In this document: one piece after another, positions 49,601 to 61,527 of the stretch
How positions within the stretch are numbered: the first letter of the stretch is position 1
Layout of the letters: each line of letters starts with the position of its first letter
Origin: Branchiostoma floridae
Taxonomy: Eukaryota > Chordata > Leptocardii > Amphioxiformes > Branchiostomatidae
Assembly (NCBI RefSeq): GCF_000003815.2
Contig: NW_023365694.1
Location: forward strand, 62,001 to 126,000
Length of the DNA stretch: 64,000 bases
Reading direction: 5' to 3'
Position numbers and translations under genes: made by a program
Notes under the pieces: model-generated
What the model saw: the letters and a program-made list of their open reading frames with translations, nothing else
Databases searched by the model: none
Told to the model about the DNA's origin: nothing

Positions 49601-50264
49601 CCTTGCCAATTTGACAATCACAGACATTGTCAACCTACTTTGGCCATGTCCTGACTCAGTACATGCATACTAACTTAGGTAAACACATATGCAGCGCTTT
49701 ACAAAATTGAAAATGTAACGTTTGACTTGTATATTATGTCAATATGTATTTATATCCATACTCTTGTAGTCTTTGACTTTAGCATAGACTAGTATTATTG
49801 TATTGATCGTTCATCATTGTTCCCACATTGTACCATGTGAAACTTGTACGTTGTACCATTGAGTTCATTCTTCTGTACTCTTTTAGCATCAGCATCAGGA
49901 AGACCAATGCAGACTTGTTGTGGACCTGTCACGAGCAGACTCCCTCCGTAAACCCATCCTGGAGGCACTACTTCAACACATCAAAGACTTTTCCGACACC
50001 TTAAGGACACTTAAGACTTTCTCCTTGGACCCTGTCCTCTATGAGAATGTGTACTACATGCTTTGGACGTTTGAGCAAATATTATACAACCTTAGAGATG
50101 GTCGAAAACCATCAATTGACGAGACGCTGACAGAAGAGCTGAACAACACACTGGAGGATTCATTGCTGTTTATATCAGAGAAGTACCCACTTTTTGCACA
50201 CTATGTGTGGAGGTTGGGAGGTGTTTTACACTCACTTCAGACATCCAAACAATGCAAGCCATAA
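46605..50264 (+). CDS. MEI4: MEI4-like meiotic double-strand break protein, 6 exons
   Basis: Exons are 46605-46662, 47294-47436, 47762-47864, 48549-48685, 49059-49325 and 49887-50264. All junctions are in phase, giving 361 residues, close to the vertebrate protein length. The call rests on the N-terminal block VKLAAAMAILRTKPAG followed by a coiled-coil-like stretch (KKRAESLQSRLLQTRQELL), and on a C-terminal end of the form YPLFAHYVWRLGGVL. Both resemble MEI4, which works with REC114 and IHO1 to license SPO11 breaks on meiotic chromosome axes. A serine/proline-rich linker is encoded by exon 4. The gene diverges from MDN1. A possible polyadenylation signal AATAAA lies at 50552-50557. The last ~55 coding bases are copied just downstream, and the donor of exon 3 is expanded into a minisatellite. 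Confidence 0.82.
46991..47198. mobile_element. TA-MITE copy 4 in MEI4 intron 1
   Basis: Same family, 208 bp, flanked by TA. It is one of the best-preserved copies, with most CG dinucleotides intact. Confidence 0.88.
47856..48112. repeat. About 44-bp minisatellite grown from the MEI4 exon 3 donor
   Basis: Five to six units of 'ggcctgtgattggtcagc' plus 'acttggtttgattgacagca'. The first unit begins at the real splice donor (CAG|GTAACC at 47862-47870), so donor-like GTAAC sites recur in units 2 and 4. Confidence 0.88.
49412..49554. mobile_element. TA-MITE copy 5 in MEI4 intron 5
   Basis: Same family but internally shortened to about 143 bp, flanked by TA. Confidence 0.85.
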
Positions 50265-50368
50265 CAATTCACTTAATGCAGGAGGTTGGGAGGTCTGGAA
50301 GTTGGGAGGAGTTTTAAACTCAATTCAGACACCCAAACAATGCAAGCCATAACAATTCACTTAATGAA
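50210..50368 (+). repeat. Duplicated MEI4 3' end
   Basis: The last ~55 coding bases, stop codon and 17 bp downstream recur at 50281-50368 with a short GGAGGT-rich insertion. The second copy has its own stop in the same context. Confidence 0.83.
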
Positions 50369-51059
50369 TTCATCCAATTAAAAGGTGTGGATCAAGTTTA
50401 TTGTAAATACAGTCTTAAAAACATCAGGGTATGGATATAAGATAGGCATCCAGTTACTTTTCTACCAGTATATACAATTACAAAACAACGTGTAATTTAG
50501 TTAAACGGTATATTTACAGGCTGAATAGTATATTTACATGATCATGTTTACAATAAATATTACAACGTCTATGGGGATCAACATATACACATAATTAATA
50601 GAGGACGCAAACTTATTTTTCAATATATTTACTAAGTCTGTGCTTCAACATATATAAGTTTTCATTGTGAATTCCTTTAATACCAAAAAAATTACAACTC
50701 TTTTGATTTAGTATTTTCAGATGTACATGTATGCCATTACATATGTAGCTATGACATGTATGTCTTTAATAAGTTCCATTGGATACAATTACGCTCTAAT
50801 TTGCACATTACTGCAAACTACTTACATATCGGTAACCAATAGTATGTACCTTACTTGGATTGACAACTTTCACAACAAAATACAGAAAAGAGTAATATTA
50901 TCTTCGGGGGTAAAATATATGTCAAAATACATGTTCTTGTCTCTTTTCTGTTTTTCTGGTTTCTGTAATTTATTAGATAACATACATGTAGTAAAATTAA
51001 TTTTAAAAATGCTAGTTTTCTACCCCCCATTTATCATCCTGTCTGACATTCCTACATGC
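50369..51059. other. MEI4 3' flank, AT-rich
   Basis: Contains the possible MEI4 polyadenylation signal (50552-50557). An open frame at 50721-51185 has no recognisable motif and I do not call it. Confidence 0.5.
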
Positions 51060-51205
51060 TCAATTTCACCTGATAGAATGAGGGAATTTTTGTGTAAAGC
51101 ACCTTTCCCAAGGGCACAGCATCAGGGCATGTCAATGGTTCTAACCCAGAACCTCTTCGCATTCATTCTGGGCCAAACACTTTAACCATTATGCCACATG
51201 ATGCC
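51060..51205 (-). mobile_element. tRNA-derived SINE head, reverse orientation
   Basis: Reverse-strand A-box-like 'gtggcataatggttaaagtg' and B-box-like 'ggttctgggttagaacc'. Related fragments follow at 51265-51420. Confidence 0.68.
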
Positions 51206-51264
51206 ACATGTTTATGAAAATACTAAACATTAAAATTTTCAATGGAAATACTGCCCCTCAACAT

Positions 51265-51420
51265 TATTGTGGGGTGACTGCAGGGCATTTGGCCCAGAGG
51301 TCCTGGGTTTGAATCCTGGGAAAGGCTATGGGACAACCAGCATTAAAATTCCTTTGGAAATTCTGCCCGATGTTTCTGATGCCCAGAGTCTCTAACCATT
51401 ATACCCCACGATGCCACGTA
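51265..51420. repeat. SINE head fragments
   Basis: 'catttggcccagaggtcctg' with a B-box-like 'gggtttgaatcctggg' on plus, then a short reverse fragment with 'ccattataccccacgatgcc'. Too broken to delimit. Confidence 0.5.
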
Positions 51421-51485
51421 ATCTTTTTCTGAAAATACCATTGTTATTAAAAGTCTAAAAACCCTTCTGGAAATTCTGCCCAACG

Positions 51486-54400
51486 TCACCAGTATTCGAG
51501 ATCAGAGTCTCCTTCGTCTTCATCATCGGAGACACACCTCCGTCCCTCCCACCACTCGTACATCAGGAACCTGGCACACAACCTGTGCTTAAACAGCTCC
51601 ACCTCAAAACACTGCAGCGAGTCTCGCGGAAGGTGCGAGTCACTGATCAACCGGAGGAGCTGGTCCGTGGAAATCATCATCAAGCACGCGCAGAAGTCCT
51701 GAGAGGTCTTGTCGTCTGAGAAAAAGGTTCCTTGGTAATCGTCTTGAGGAGCATCCGAGGATAATTGCCTGAGGAAGGCAGCTTGGAAGATCTGCCGCGC
51801 GCACAGCTGGGAGAGTTTGTTGGTGGTGCTGCCGAATATGGCGTGCACTAGCCTAGAACCCAGGCTCTGAAGGCGAGTCAGGTCGGATGAGGGCATGGAC
51901 TCCTCACCAAGCCACTGGATCAGCTCATTGGTGATCTCCGGGGTGCTGAAGTAGCCTGGAAAAAGGTTATTCTGGTAAGTAAAATTTAAAACCTAGAAAA
52001 CTACAAAAATTTCCTTTCCACTCATACTGCAAAATTGAAATCGTGCTGAAGTAGCCTGGAACAAGGTTATTATGGTAAGTAAAATTTAGCCTGGGTAGCC
52101 AGGATTTTACTTTAGCCTAAATGTAAAGCCAAGGATGGTGTGAGAGGGGGGTCTTGGCCCTTCCAATGTGAGATCATGAACATGTAGAGTAAAAAGTTGG
52201 CATGATAAGGGAACCTGTGAGGGGACTTACTGTAACACATGCACGTGTAATTTAAAGGACTTTTTGGTCAGTTTGGAGTGGCATATCATCATTTTTCCTA
52301 TATGATTTGAAGTTTTAATTTTTACTTACAAGAATTACCTTTTTGCAGGCTACTTCAGTACCCCGGAGATCACCAACAGGATTGTTGACATGTTTGAAAC
52401 TTTGAAATACATGTTTCAACAAGCTCGTTGGTGATCTCCGGGGTGCTGAAGTAGCCTGGAAAAAGGTTATTCTGGTAAGTAAAATTTCAAAACACCACAA
52501 AAATTTCCTTTCCACTCATACTGCAAAATAGAAATAGCATGAAAATAAATTTACAGTATTTTGAATCTCAAAAAAAGATCTTTGTCTATCAATTAACCCC
52601 GTGAAATGAATTTACAGAATCTCAAATAAACAAGATCTCCATTACTCTATACTTCATGACAGAAGTGTAAATATATTACAATATATGTATGTGTTGGAGG
52701 AGGTGCCTTGAGCATGTCAGAGGGGAAGGTCTATCAACCTGTAAAAACAACTTGCTATTGAAACAGCAAGGAAACAGCTGCCCTATGTGCCACTATGCAC
52801 TACAAGGTGAACAACATGAAGTGTGGTAGAGATGACCTGTGACCTTAGCCTGGCCTGGGCACCATACAATTACTACCAGGCCTGCCCTGTGGTAATCATT
52901 TTTACCTGACTGAAGTGAGGAGGTTTGTGTTCCTTTCTCAAGGGCACAGCATCAGAGCATGTCTGGAACCACTTGATTCTAAGCTGAACACTCTATCCAT
53001 TATACCCCAAGATGCCACATGTAATCTTTTTCTGAAGTTATCAAACTAAAATGCTGAAAACTGGCGCCGGAGTCAGCCGAAATATGGGGTAAGTCCCAGT
53101 CTATTGTTAGTGTTGGTTAGTTAAAGTTTAGTTTATCCATAATGTCATTTACCAACACAGATGAACTTTCATGCTATTAAAGATGCTGAAATCTATTTTG
53201 GTAATCACATGATACCCAGGCTACTGTGACCTATGGAGTCTGGTAGAGACGACCTATGACCTACCCTTGTCCACGAGATGTGCCAGGAACTGGTAACTTC
53301 TGTCCCGCCGGTCACAGTTCACCAGACGGGGGGACATCAGGCTGGCCAGGAGAGGCGTCACGTAGCTAGACACAGACAGGAAGCAATGTTGTAGATTAAA
53401 CCTCTCTTTCACATTCATACTTGTCCCACCCACCACACAGAACTTTTGGAGCAGTGCCTTGTATAATGTGAGCTTTTTGTGCATCACTCACACATTCACT
53501 ATCCATGCTTGCATGTAGATGTCGCGGCTTGATGGCAGCTTGCCATAAGTCTTTAAAGTTGGCACTTTGTAGGTTCAGGAAATGAAGACCTTCTCTAACA
53601 TTCAAATAACGTTATAAATATGAATAATGATAACAAATATCTTTACCAAGCTCTTCTTGATAATGTAAAACACACACTTTCCATGTAGGACTATGATAGG
53701 ATCATGTACTGTAGGTTTACATCTATCAGCTACCCTTTAAATAAACATTGTATACCATCCTGAAACAGAAAAATACATGACACTGAATACAGTCAAACCT
53801 GTCTATAGCGGCCACTCAAGGGACCGGACAAATTTGGCCACTATAGACAGGTGGCCTCTGTATAGAGGTGGCAACTTGTAGATAAAATACCCAAGGGACC
53901 GACAAAAAGTGGCCACTATGGACAGGTGGCCCCTCTGTAGAGGTGGCCCGTAATACAGGTTTGACTGTATAATATTATGTATGCAAACAGGAAAAGGTAG
54001 TCGTATAGCCTTTCTAAGGCTGTAGAGCCAGTAAGTTATTAATCCACCATGTGTTTGGCACAGTATTGGAAGGTAGAGCCCATCCCTCTCCTTTTACCTC
54101 CCCAGCCAAGTAAGGTACCCATTTATACACTGGCCGGATTGGAATGAGTGCCTTTCCCATCCACTTAATTTCTAAGAAATGACACTTATAAAACCCCTGA
54201 CCTCTCAATATCGCATCTGCGACTAAGTGCTAGCCAAACCAGTCAGCCATTTGATGCCACAACACTAACACTAGTAACAGTAAAAACAAATTTATCAAAT
54301 CATTGTCCAAACGTACACAGGCATCCCTGTGCTGGGGTCGTTGACCCTGCCCTCCAGGCTGGGAGAGGCGCCGTGCTCTAACAGTTGCTGGGCAGTCGTG

Positions 54401-56610
54401 GTGTCGCCCTGCGCCATGCACTCAAACAGCGCCGTGTGGTCCTGCCGGTTCTGGATGTCCACCTAGCAGAATGGGAGGGAAGTGCAATAAGAGTAATAGT
54501 TGGCAAAATAACTACAAGTACTTGTAGTACTATATCAGGACAATTAGCCTGGTATCCAAACTTCCTGAGTCTGGTATAGCTTCTGAGTCTCTTCCCTGGT
54601 ATCCAAACTTATTATAACTTCCAAGTCTCTTCTGTCCTCCCCGCAATTAAAGAGGAGAGGATAGCTTTGGATAGGACAGAAAAGATTCAGAAGCTATAAA
54701 AGTTCGGATACCAGGCTACAGGACATTTGCTAACAGATACAAATAAAAATAGCTGAAGAAGACAGTGATTGGGTTGAAAATTTTGGTAATTCTATGAGCT
54801 GGAAAACAGTTTGTTTCTCATTATACCTGCAACCCTGGTTGGTCGAGAAGAAAGGTCATGTGACTCTTCCTGGTTACACCCTGCTGCATCCAGGCGACGC
54901 CCGCCAACGGGTTGTCGTCACACATGTCGTCGTCCAATCCGAACGGGAAGGCGGTGCACGCCGAGATCAGCGCCGTGTCTCCAAAGCCGTCCACAGCGTT
55001 GACGTCGGCTCCGTTGTCAAGGAGACACTGGGCCATACGGAGGTCGACTGAGGACACCATGGTCTTGTGGAGGGGAGTCTTGTTTTGGCTGTCTCTGACA
55101 TTCGGGTCCGCACCTCGGCCTGGATTCATCAAAATCCACCAATTGATCAATATCAAAAACTAATAACATCTGTTTCTGACATTAGGATTTAAACCTCCTA
55201 ACCTAGGCTAGGTACTCATTCGCACCTGGGTGAAGAAAGTCCTTTCCAAAGACACAAGATCAATGACATGGCAGGATTTGAACCAAGGACCTCTGGATTC
55301 TTGCCCAAACACCTTGCTGTTGCACCACACCACCCCACGTAAACTGCATCTCTGTTATATACGTTGTCTGACCCGTGCCTCTCCCCTCATGACCTCAATG
55401 AAAAGGGGCCTGCTGGCCAATTTGAGCTTTCATGGATAAACAAAGGTTCAAACAAACATTCAATATCTTGTAACCAAACAAATGAAGAAGCACACAAACC
55501 TAGCAGCAGCCAGGTTAGCGTCACCAGCTGTTCCAAACACTCCTCCGTTGTCATGCCAACCTCCCCGTTTAGACCAATCACGTCCGTCGCTGAGAGAACC
55601 TTCGCGCGGGGGTACGGAACCTCCGACAGTTCGTTGAAGTAGTCGACCGCCAGCTGTAACGGCGCTTCCCCAGGACCCAGGAACTCTGAACCTAAGGTCT
55701 GGGGAATAATGGGACATTTATATCATTCATTGAAGAGTTGACATATACCTTAGCAATAGCTAGAATTTCTCTTCCAATTTCCAAAAAGAATTGTCCTTCT
55801 AGTACATCAGAAATACAGTACAGTATCTTTGGTAGTTCAGTTTCAAGAGACCATTTGGAAGGTTGCCTTCTGATGTGGTTTCTAATTAATGTGACTTATA
55901 ATGTCCTTGGTTAAAAAATAGCTTAACTTACATTTGGCACCCGGTGTGATGGGTTGGCACCTGCAAGAAAGAAAGAAATATGTTTACTAGTAGTCAACCC
56001 TTTAGTGAAAATATGTGAGACTGGTATGATTGTGTACAGACATAAACATATAACTAGCCATATAGCAGTATGATCAAATACAGGATATACTACTATTCAT
56101 AATTGCAAGAGTGTCATTCTAATTAGTTTCCCAGGGCTCCAATACTCTCCCGTAACCTTGAGGCAGGAGAGCATGGGTAAGCAAACAACATGTAACATAG
56201 GATTCAAGTTTCAAGATTCATACTCAGGCTATTGATACTAGCTGTCAATAGCCACATCGCAATCTTAGAAGTTAGATATCATTTTCAAACAGCCTTACCG
56301 AAATTGAAATCAATGTTTACAACTAAAAGTGAGAATCGCCCAAACTGAATGTCGTCCCCCGACCTTGAACTATGAGCAGTCGAGCCAACTCCAAGTTCCT
56401 GGGAATGGCCCTGCCGTTGAACTGGTTGAAACCACTCAGCACGATGAAGAGGGGTGTTCTCTGGTAGAACCCCTCGTCCAGATATGAGGCAGTCTGGTTC
56501 TCAATGATAAGTTTCTTGGCATGTTCATACTGACCCTCCTCTAGGGCCTTAGTCAGGAATGTCTGATTCACACCAAATGACACGTTGAAAATGGGAGCAG
56601 CGAAGGCCAT
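51486..56610 (-). CDS. Ankyrin-repeat protein, 7 exons, 494 aa
   Basis: Exons in reading order are 56364-56610, 55932-55960, 55500-55698, 54827-55119, 54317-54462, 53265-53365 and 51486-51955. They sum to 1,485 bp in a single frame. The start MAFAAPIFNVSFG is the first ATG of the open frame. Ankyrin-type repeats are visible as GADPNVRDSQNKTPLHK, NGADVNAVDGFGDTAL and NRQDHTALFECMAQGD. The microexon 55932-55960 supplies GANPSHRVPN, part of another repeat. The C-terminal 155 residues have no motif I recognise and end in an acidic tail (SDDEDEGDSDLEYW). There is no signal peptide or membrane segment. I cannot name an orthologue. Partial copies of the last exon occur in the neighbouring intron. 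Confidence 0.85.
52009..52094 (-). pseudogene. Direct partial copy of the ankyrin-gene exon 7 acceptor
   Basis: Repeats 'gtgctgaagtagcctgga' and its intron flank 'aaggttattatggtaagt'. The segment 'tttccactcatactgcaaaa' beside it recurs at 52507. Confidence 0.78.
52312..52493. repeat. Hairpin built from the last ankyrin-gene exon and its acceptor
   Basis: Two ~85-bp arms (52312-52396 and 52409-52493) each contain the acceptor and first ~30 bases of exon 7 of the ankyrin gene, in opposite orientation. The spacer is about 12 bp. Confidence 0.87.
52880..53022 (-). mobile_element. tRNA-derived SINE head, reverse orientation
   Basis: Contains 'ctttctcaagggcacagcat' and 'ctatccattataccccaaga', the reverse of the head at 51060-51205. 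In an intron of the ankyrin gene. Confidence 0.66.
53790..53967. mobile_element. Short mariner-type MITE (178 bp)
   Basis: Ends CAGTCAAACCTGT and ACAGGTTTGACTG, flanked by TA. The interior has 'tggccactat' words in both directions. A decayed relative lies at about 61755-61835. Confidence 0.85.
54015..54245 (-). mobile_element. tRNA-derived SINE, reverse orientation, decayed
   Basis: 'cacagtattggaaggtagag', 'ttttacctccccagcc' and 'gtgcctttcccatcc' match the reverse body of the 3306-3530 family; the head is poorly preserved. Confidence 0.65.
55195..55345 (-). mobile_element. tRNA-derived SINE, reverse orientation
   Basis: Head with 'gcaggatttgaaccaaggac' (reverse B box) and 'cctttccaaagacacaagat'. 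It is followed at once by a LINE-like tail (55349-55452). Confidence 0.65.
55349..55455. repeat. LINE-like 3' tail, second copy
   Basis: Matches 12148-12252 along its length; here it ends in 'aaacaaaggttcaaaca'. Confidence 0.65.
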
Positions 56611-58356
56611 TTTGCACTTTAAAGTTGGAACGCCTGCAAGACAACCTGGATTCTTGCAAGAAAATAAAAAAAAAGTAAAGACAATTAATATCAGATGGAA
56701 TCAACTTTGATGTACATGTACACTATACTAGTAAATACAATGATGTACAATAGCTTTGATTCACTCCTGTTTGGTAGGAGAAGCCTTCTCGGGAGCTAAC
56801 GTGAGTTACTTTAGTAATACTAGGATGTATACTATATTGGTACAACTGCTAACAGCTGCAGGCTAGCACATTCAAGACTGACTTTTCGCGAATTCCCACA
56901 AACAAAACTCAGTTGAAAATCATCATGTAGCTTTGATTTGTGTCACTTCAGATCAATAGATTGACTAGAAATTTATGATTATTTGTAACAGTTAATATGT
57001 GGGAGCACAACCTGGACACATTCCAATCAAAAATTTGAGATTCGTGCAGCATGAACTTCTCTGGATAGGGCATTTGTGGGTAGCCTGTGTTTACACAAGC
57101 TCTCGCCGGCTGGGCTTAATGACCCCCTCCCCCCGATTTACACAAGCTCTCGCCGGCTGGGCTTAATGACCCCCTCCTAGGGAGGCGGCAATCTTAGGGC
57201 CGGCCGCTAGGGGCGCGATTTTAGTCAGGCTACTAGGGAGGCGGCAATCTTAGGGCCGGCCGCTAGGGGCGCGATTTTAGTCAGGCTAATTTGTGGGCAT
57301 TCCCTCAAAAGTTATCTCCCAGGCTTATATAAGGGCTTGTATAAGGGCTACTTTGTTAGGCCACAGCAGGTAAATTCTATGGACGACATTTTTCCTGATC
57401 AGTGCTTTTCTTTAAAATTATGTGTACCCATCTTGTTTTTCACACACTCGTTGTTATTGTTGTTGTCCTCGTTTAACGTCTATTATTTCGCTAGACGTGG
57501 TCTCTTGGTGCTGAGTAACACATGGTTCGCTTTTGAGTCAATAGTCTCTCTTGGTATCAAACTCTTGGTTCCTTGTGCATCTCTCGCATCAGATTTACAT
57601 AATGCATAGGACGTCATCTAAGAATTTACTTGCTGTGGCCCTACCTATAAAAATTAACAGCTAAATATCATATAACTTTAACAGTTATACTACAAGTGAA
57701 AAAGATGTAGTAGATACATAAACGTTGTTGTACCTACCTCAGTGGTAACTAAAACTGCTGTTTTGGTAACCTTGTTAAACGTCAACTGTGGCCTCAGCAA
57801 ATCTAGTTAATTACGTCAACAGATGTCAACAAAAAGCCACCGTTACGCAACAAATCTTCATACTGGAAGCCGTTTCTGTCTTGTAGACTGAGCTTTGAGA
57901 AGGGAAGAATTGAAAAGATACCAATAGACCTTATGAAAACACTGAAAATCTCCTGAAAACGGAATGCAGCAGTCGACACCGGTGAGAAAACCAGGAAAAC
58001 GCGAACAAAACGTTGTTTAGAGTTCAAAGGTGACTGGAGCATCACATATTGAGCAGAAGGGGTTCAACAAATTAACGACAGAAAGACAGACAAATAGTTT
58101 ACAAGAAGTTGATGGTGTGAATTTGAGTTTTCATGGAATAAAATTAGTAAATAATCTTACTCAAAAATAGATATGATAGCATATTTCAAACGTTTTCTGC
58201 AGATATAATATTTTGGGTCCCCCATAAATGAAATCTACTATTCTAGCGCCGTTTCATTCAGTGTGCGGTGCCTGTGCGTTCGAGATACCAACACACTTTT
58301 AATACCAAGGATTTCAACACCTTTCAAGTATTTCCTCGTCGTCAGAAGGAGCTGAG
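56611..58356. other. Divergent intergenic region, ankyrin gene / ZMPSTE24
   Basis: 1.75 kb between the two start codons. It holds the duplications at 57100-57291 and otherwise no supported feature. Promoters of both genes should be here, but I see no clear CpG-rich core. Confidence 0.5.
57100..57291. repeat. Two overlapping direct duplications
   Basis: 'acacaagctctcgccggctg' occurs twice (about 57095 and 57135), then a ~60-bp unit 'gggaggcggcaatcttaggg' through 'agtcaggcta' occurs twice (57179-57231 and 57236-57288), nearly without mismatch. Confidence 0.85.
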
Positions 58357-61300
58357 ATGGAAGTCGTGGCCGGTCTTGACCTTGTAACGGTCGTCCTCCT
58401 GTTCTTCTGGGTCGTTTACCTGTGGGAGAACTACCTTTCCTTCAGACAGGTGAGTTTCTTACCGGGGTGGGGAGGGGGGCGGCGGCTACCAGCTTACGTT
58501 ACCACATATTGCTTGATGGCATAAACATTTGTATTTTCTATACTTCTCTTCGGAATGACCCTGCTCAGTTGATTGTTTCATTCAACTGTTGGCTTCCGAC
58601 AGCCAGGGTGTTAAGTGCAACAGGTCATTCAATGGGACGTAACTGTTAACCATTAATAATTTTACAAATTATGAAATTAGCCATATGGTAAGTTACAACT
58701 TGTTATGCCAGCTGCATTACGTTATGTTGGGGAAAGTGGTAATAGGCATTGCAAAGAGTAATCCTGCATATAATTTATTCAAATTACATACCATTTTTTA
58801 CAATTTGTGAAATCAGCCTTTGGTAAGTTACTACCTGTTATGCTAGCTGCATTACGTCATGTTGGGGAAAGTGGTGATAGCCATTGCAAAGAGTAGTCCT
58901 GCATACTTAGGGGATGGTTTGCTGCCTCTGCAGAGGATGTTGAGAGTTTGAATTCAGGCCGTTGATGCTCACATATTTTGCATGCTACTTGAAAGAGCTT
59001 CAGTGTAAGAAAGGAGTAGAAACAGAAAGATACAACAATCCTGACTCCTGGGATTCGAACCCGCCCCGAAACCGAATTCAGGCTGTGGATGCTCACATAT
59101 TTATTTTGCATGTTTCAGTACTCAAAGGACAGAGCTTCAGTACTAAGGACATAGACCATTTCTTTAGCTAAGCACTGCACCCCTGATTGTACATTTTAGT
59201 AAGTGGTGGGAGAATGTGTTGAACACACTTCTTTGTTCAGTTTCTTGATATACTTATGCTTGTAAAATATTAGATATCTGACTATGATTACAATATGATA
59301 TTGAAAAAACAGCGCCTGATGCATTTGCCGGATCACTTAGGTTGAAATAAAAAATAAATAAAATGAAGTGAAATTAAAAGAAGATACCAACCAGCTACCG
59401 ACCCTAATTTTTTCAGGACAGTACCTGGAAAGTGCTAGTGTGTGGGCGGAAACACAACTTTTTTTTGCTACTATAGTAACTAAAACTTGACATACTGTAT
59501 TTCCTTTGTTCCCTTCATCATTTCATGATGAATGGTTTTAATCTGTGACAATAGGGGTTTGTCCTGATGTGACCTGCATCCAAGTTTGCTCACTGGATGA
59601 GTTGTTCCAGAGACTGGCATGATGCCAAGGTTGAGCTGTCCATAGTCCAATCTTTCAAAACTCAAATTGCAGGCTGGCATCAACACATTGACAAAAGTCA
59701 GGACCCTGGGGGTGCCTGACACTAGCCTGGATGCCAGACTGTTCCTAGGGCCTCCTTAGTGGCGCCGCATGGCAGCTCACTCCAGACCCTTGCGATTAGC
59801 CCCACTGACTGTAAGCTCAGCCCCTGGCTGCCAAGAGAGAATAGTCGGCCCACCAAGTAACAATAATAACAAAAGGCTCTAGGGCCAACATGCTGCCAAG
59901 GAAATTTTACCACAGGCCCCTGAGTTAGACCCTGAGAAATGTGAAAGATGATCAGGGCTCGAAATACTTTTTTCTGCATACCTGCACTGGTGCGGGTAAC
60001 ATTGAAAATTACCTGCACCAGACAAATTTTACCTGCACCACTCAGAATTTAGGAAGTATGGATCATACTAAAATTGTTAAGTAATCATTGCTATTTTTTT
60101 CTTTTATACTTAATAGGTGGTAACAGTCAATGCAGCTAATAACAATCTACATACAACTACATCATAGGACATTTATTTATAAAACCAAGTACTGAAATCA
60201 GTGCAGGTTAGGTGCAGGTAGACACCAGAAATGCCTGCACAGCTCCAATTTTACCTGCACTAACATGCATATGCAAGTGGTATTTCGAGCCCTGATGATA
60301 CTAGTAAGTGGCCGCGTCTCAACCATGGAAACAGGGCCATATGGCTTCTCTGGTCCAAGGGGCTTGAGACGTGTAGCACGGCCGCCCTGGCATCCAACAT
60401 TAGGCTAGCCCTAGAGTGGAGCATGTAAACTTGGTTATATTGTTTGAAGAAAGACTCTAATGTCAACATTTTCAACAAGTATGAGTCATGGGATGTTTGA
60501 TTCTCAATCATGAACTCTTTTCTTCCCCAGCGCGAAGTCTACAAGACGACCAAGGACATCCCCTGGGAGCTTCGGTCGGTTCTGGAACACGAGACGTTTG
60601 AGAAGGCGCGGCTGTACCAGCTGGACAAGAACGGCTTCAGCTTCTGGGCGGGGCTGTACTCACAGCTGGAGATGACCGTGAGTTATCCCCTATCACATGC
60701 TTACTTGGGGTGGGTACTGGTACAGAAAAGTCTAGACCTAGATGTACAGTACTTAGGCTTTTAGCCAGGCATGCGTTATGGTATCATCTGCACGCTTTTC
60801 TTAAAATTACAAGACATTGGACCCCTTACACTGGGGAGCAGATCCTCTGACAAGCATGAAATTCTGATTGACCAGGGATGCCACTAGGTCATTTGTGGTC
60901 ACAGTCTTCTACAATGACTTCTCTGACAGTAAATTTTGGCCCTCATGATACCTTAGAATGCGCCATTTTAAATCAAAATTCTTGAAAAATCTGCACCAAT
61001 TTTTTTGGAAAGTGGATGCCCCCGGACCTCCCTACAGTAGTGGCACCTATATCACTTACGGCGACTCACCAAGAAATTTGGGCCCCCAAATTGATAAAAT
61101 CTCAGCTAAAAGTCTGACAGTACTACTATAATAAAACATTGTAATAATCTTTATTGCATTTTTATGCCAAAAGGCTATGACTAAATCATCAGTAAATGCA
61201 CAAATGACCACAAGTGGTCTAGTGGATGAAAAGAAAAAATAATTAACTTGTACAGTAATTTTAAACTGGACTAAAACGATTTGTTTTAAAGTACTTAGCC

Positions 61301-61527
61301 ATGTGTATCAAAAGTATCCAATTCCTATCATAGCTTATTTCAGTGTTATTGTGTGTTACACCTGATGGGTTTATTTCTATACCAGAATGATCAGAATTAT
61401 CATCTACAGAAGAATAACTTAATGTAGTTATTCCTTGCAGGTTATCTTACTGCTGGGTGGGATCCCGTTCCTATGGAGGGTGTCTGGGGATATAACAGGA
61501 TACTTCGGCTACGGACCCAAGTATGAG
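58357..61527 (+). CDS. ZMPSTE24: ZMPSTE24-like CAAX prenyl protease, first three exons only
   Basis: Exons are 58357-58449, 60531-60677 and 61441-61527, all in phase 0. They encode 109 residues: an N-terminal membrane segment ([18 protein letters not shown]), then [33 protein letters not shown] and [16 protein letters not shown] leading to the second membrane segment. This matches the N-terminus of the ER and inner-nuclear-membrane zinc metalloprotease that cleaves farnesylated CAAX proteins. The HEXXH zinc motif and the remaining membrane segments are not found before position 64000. A minus-strand gene occupies that space, so the rest must lie further right, beyond that gene, or be missing. 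Confidence 0.88.
58672..58900. repeat. Tandem duplication of about 105 bp in ZMPSTE24 intron 1
   Basis: 58672-58775 and 58807-58900 share 'agctgcattacgt', 'atgttggggaaagtggt' and 'attgcaaagagta'. A second duplication ('gatgctcacatatt') spans 58948-59135. Confidence 0.8.
59953..60294. mobile_element. Short 5-bp-TSD inverted-repeat element
   Basis: Ends CAGGGCTCGAAATAC and GTATTTCGAGCCCTG, with a perfect ATGAT duplication (59948-59952 and 60295-60299). It is a short relative of the element at 34870-38696 and keeps the uninterrupted site for the mariner-like insertion. It lies in ZMPSTE24 intron 1. Confidence 0.85.

Noticed and set aside
50721-51185. 154-codon plus-strand frame after MEI4
   Set aside because: AT-rich composition with a SINE head at its end, no conserved motif.
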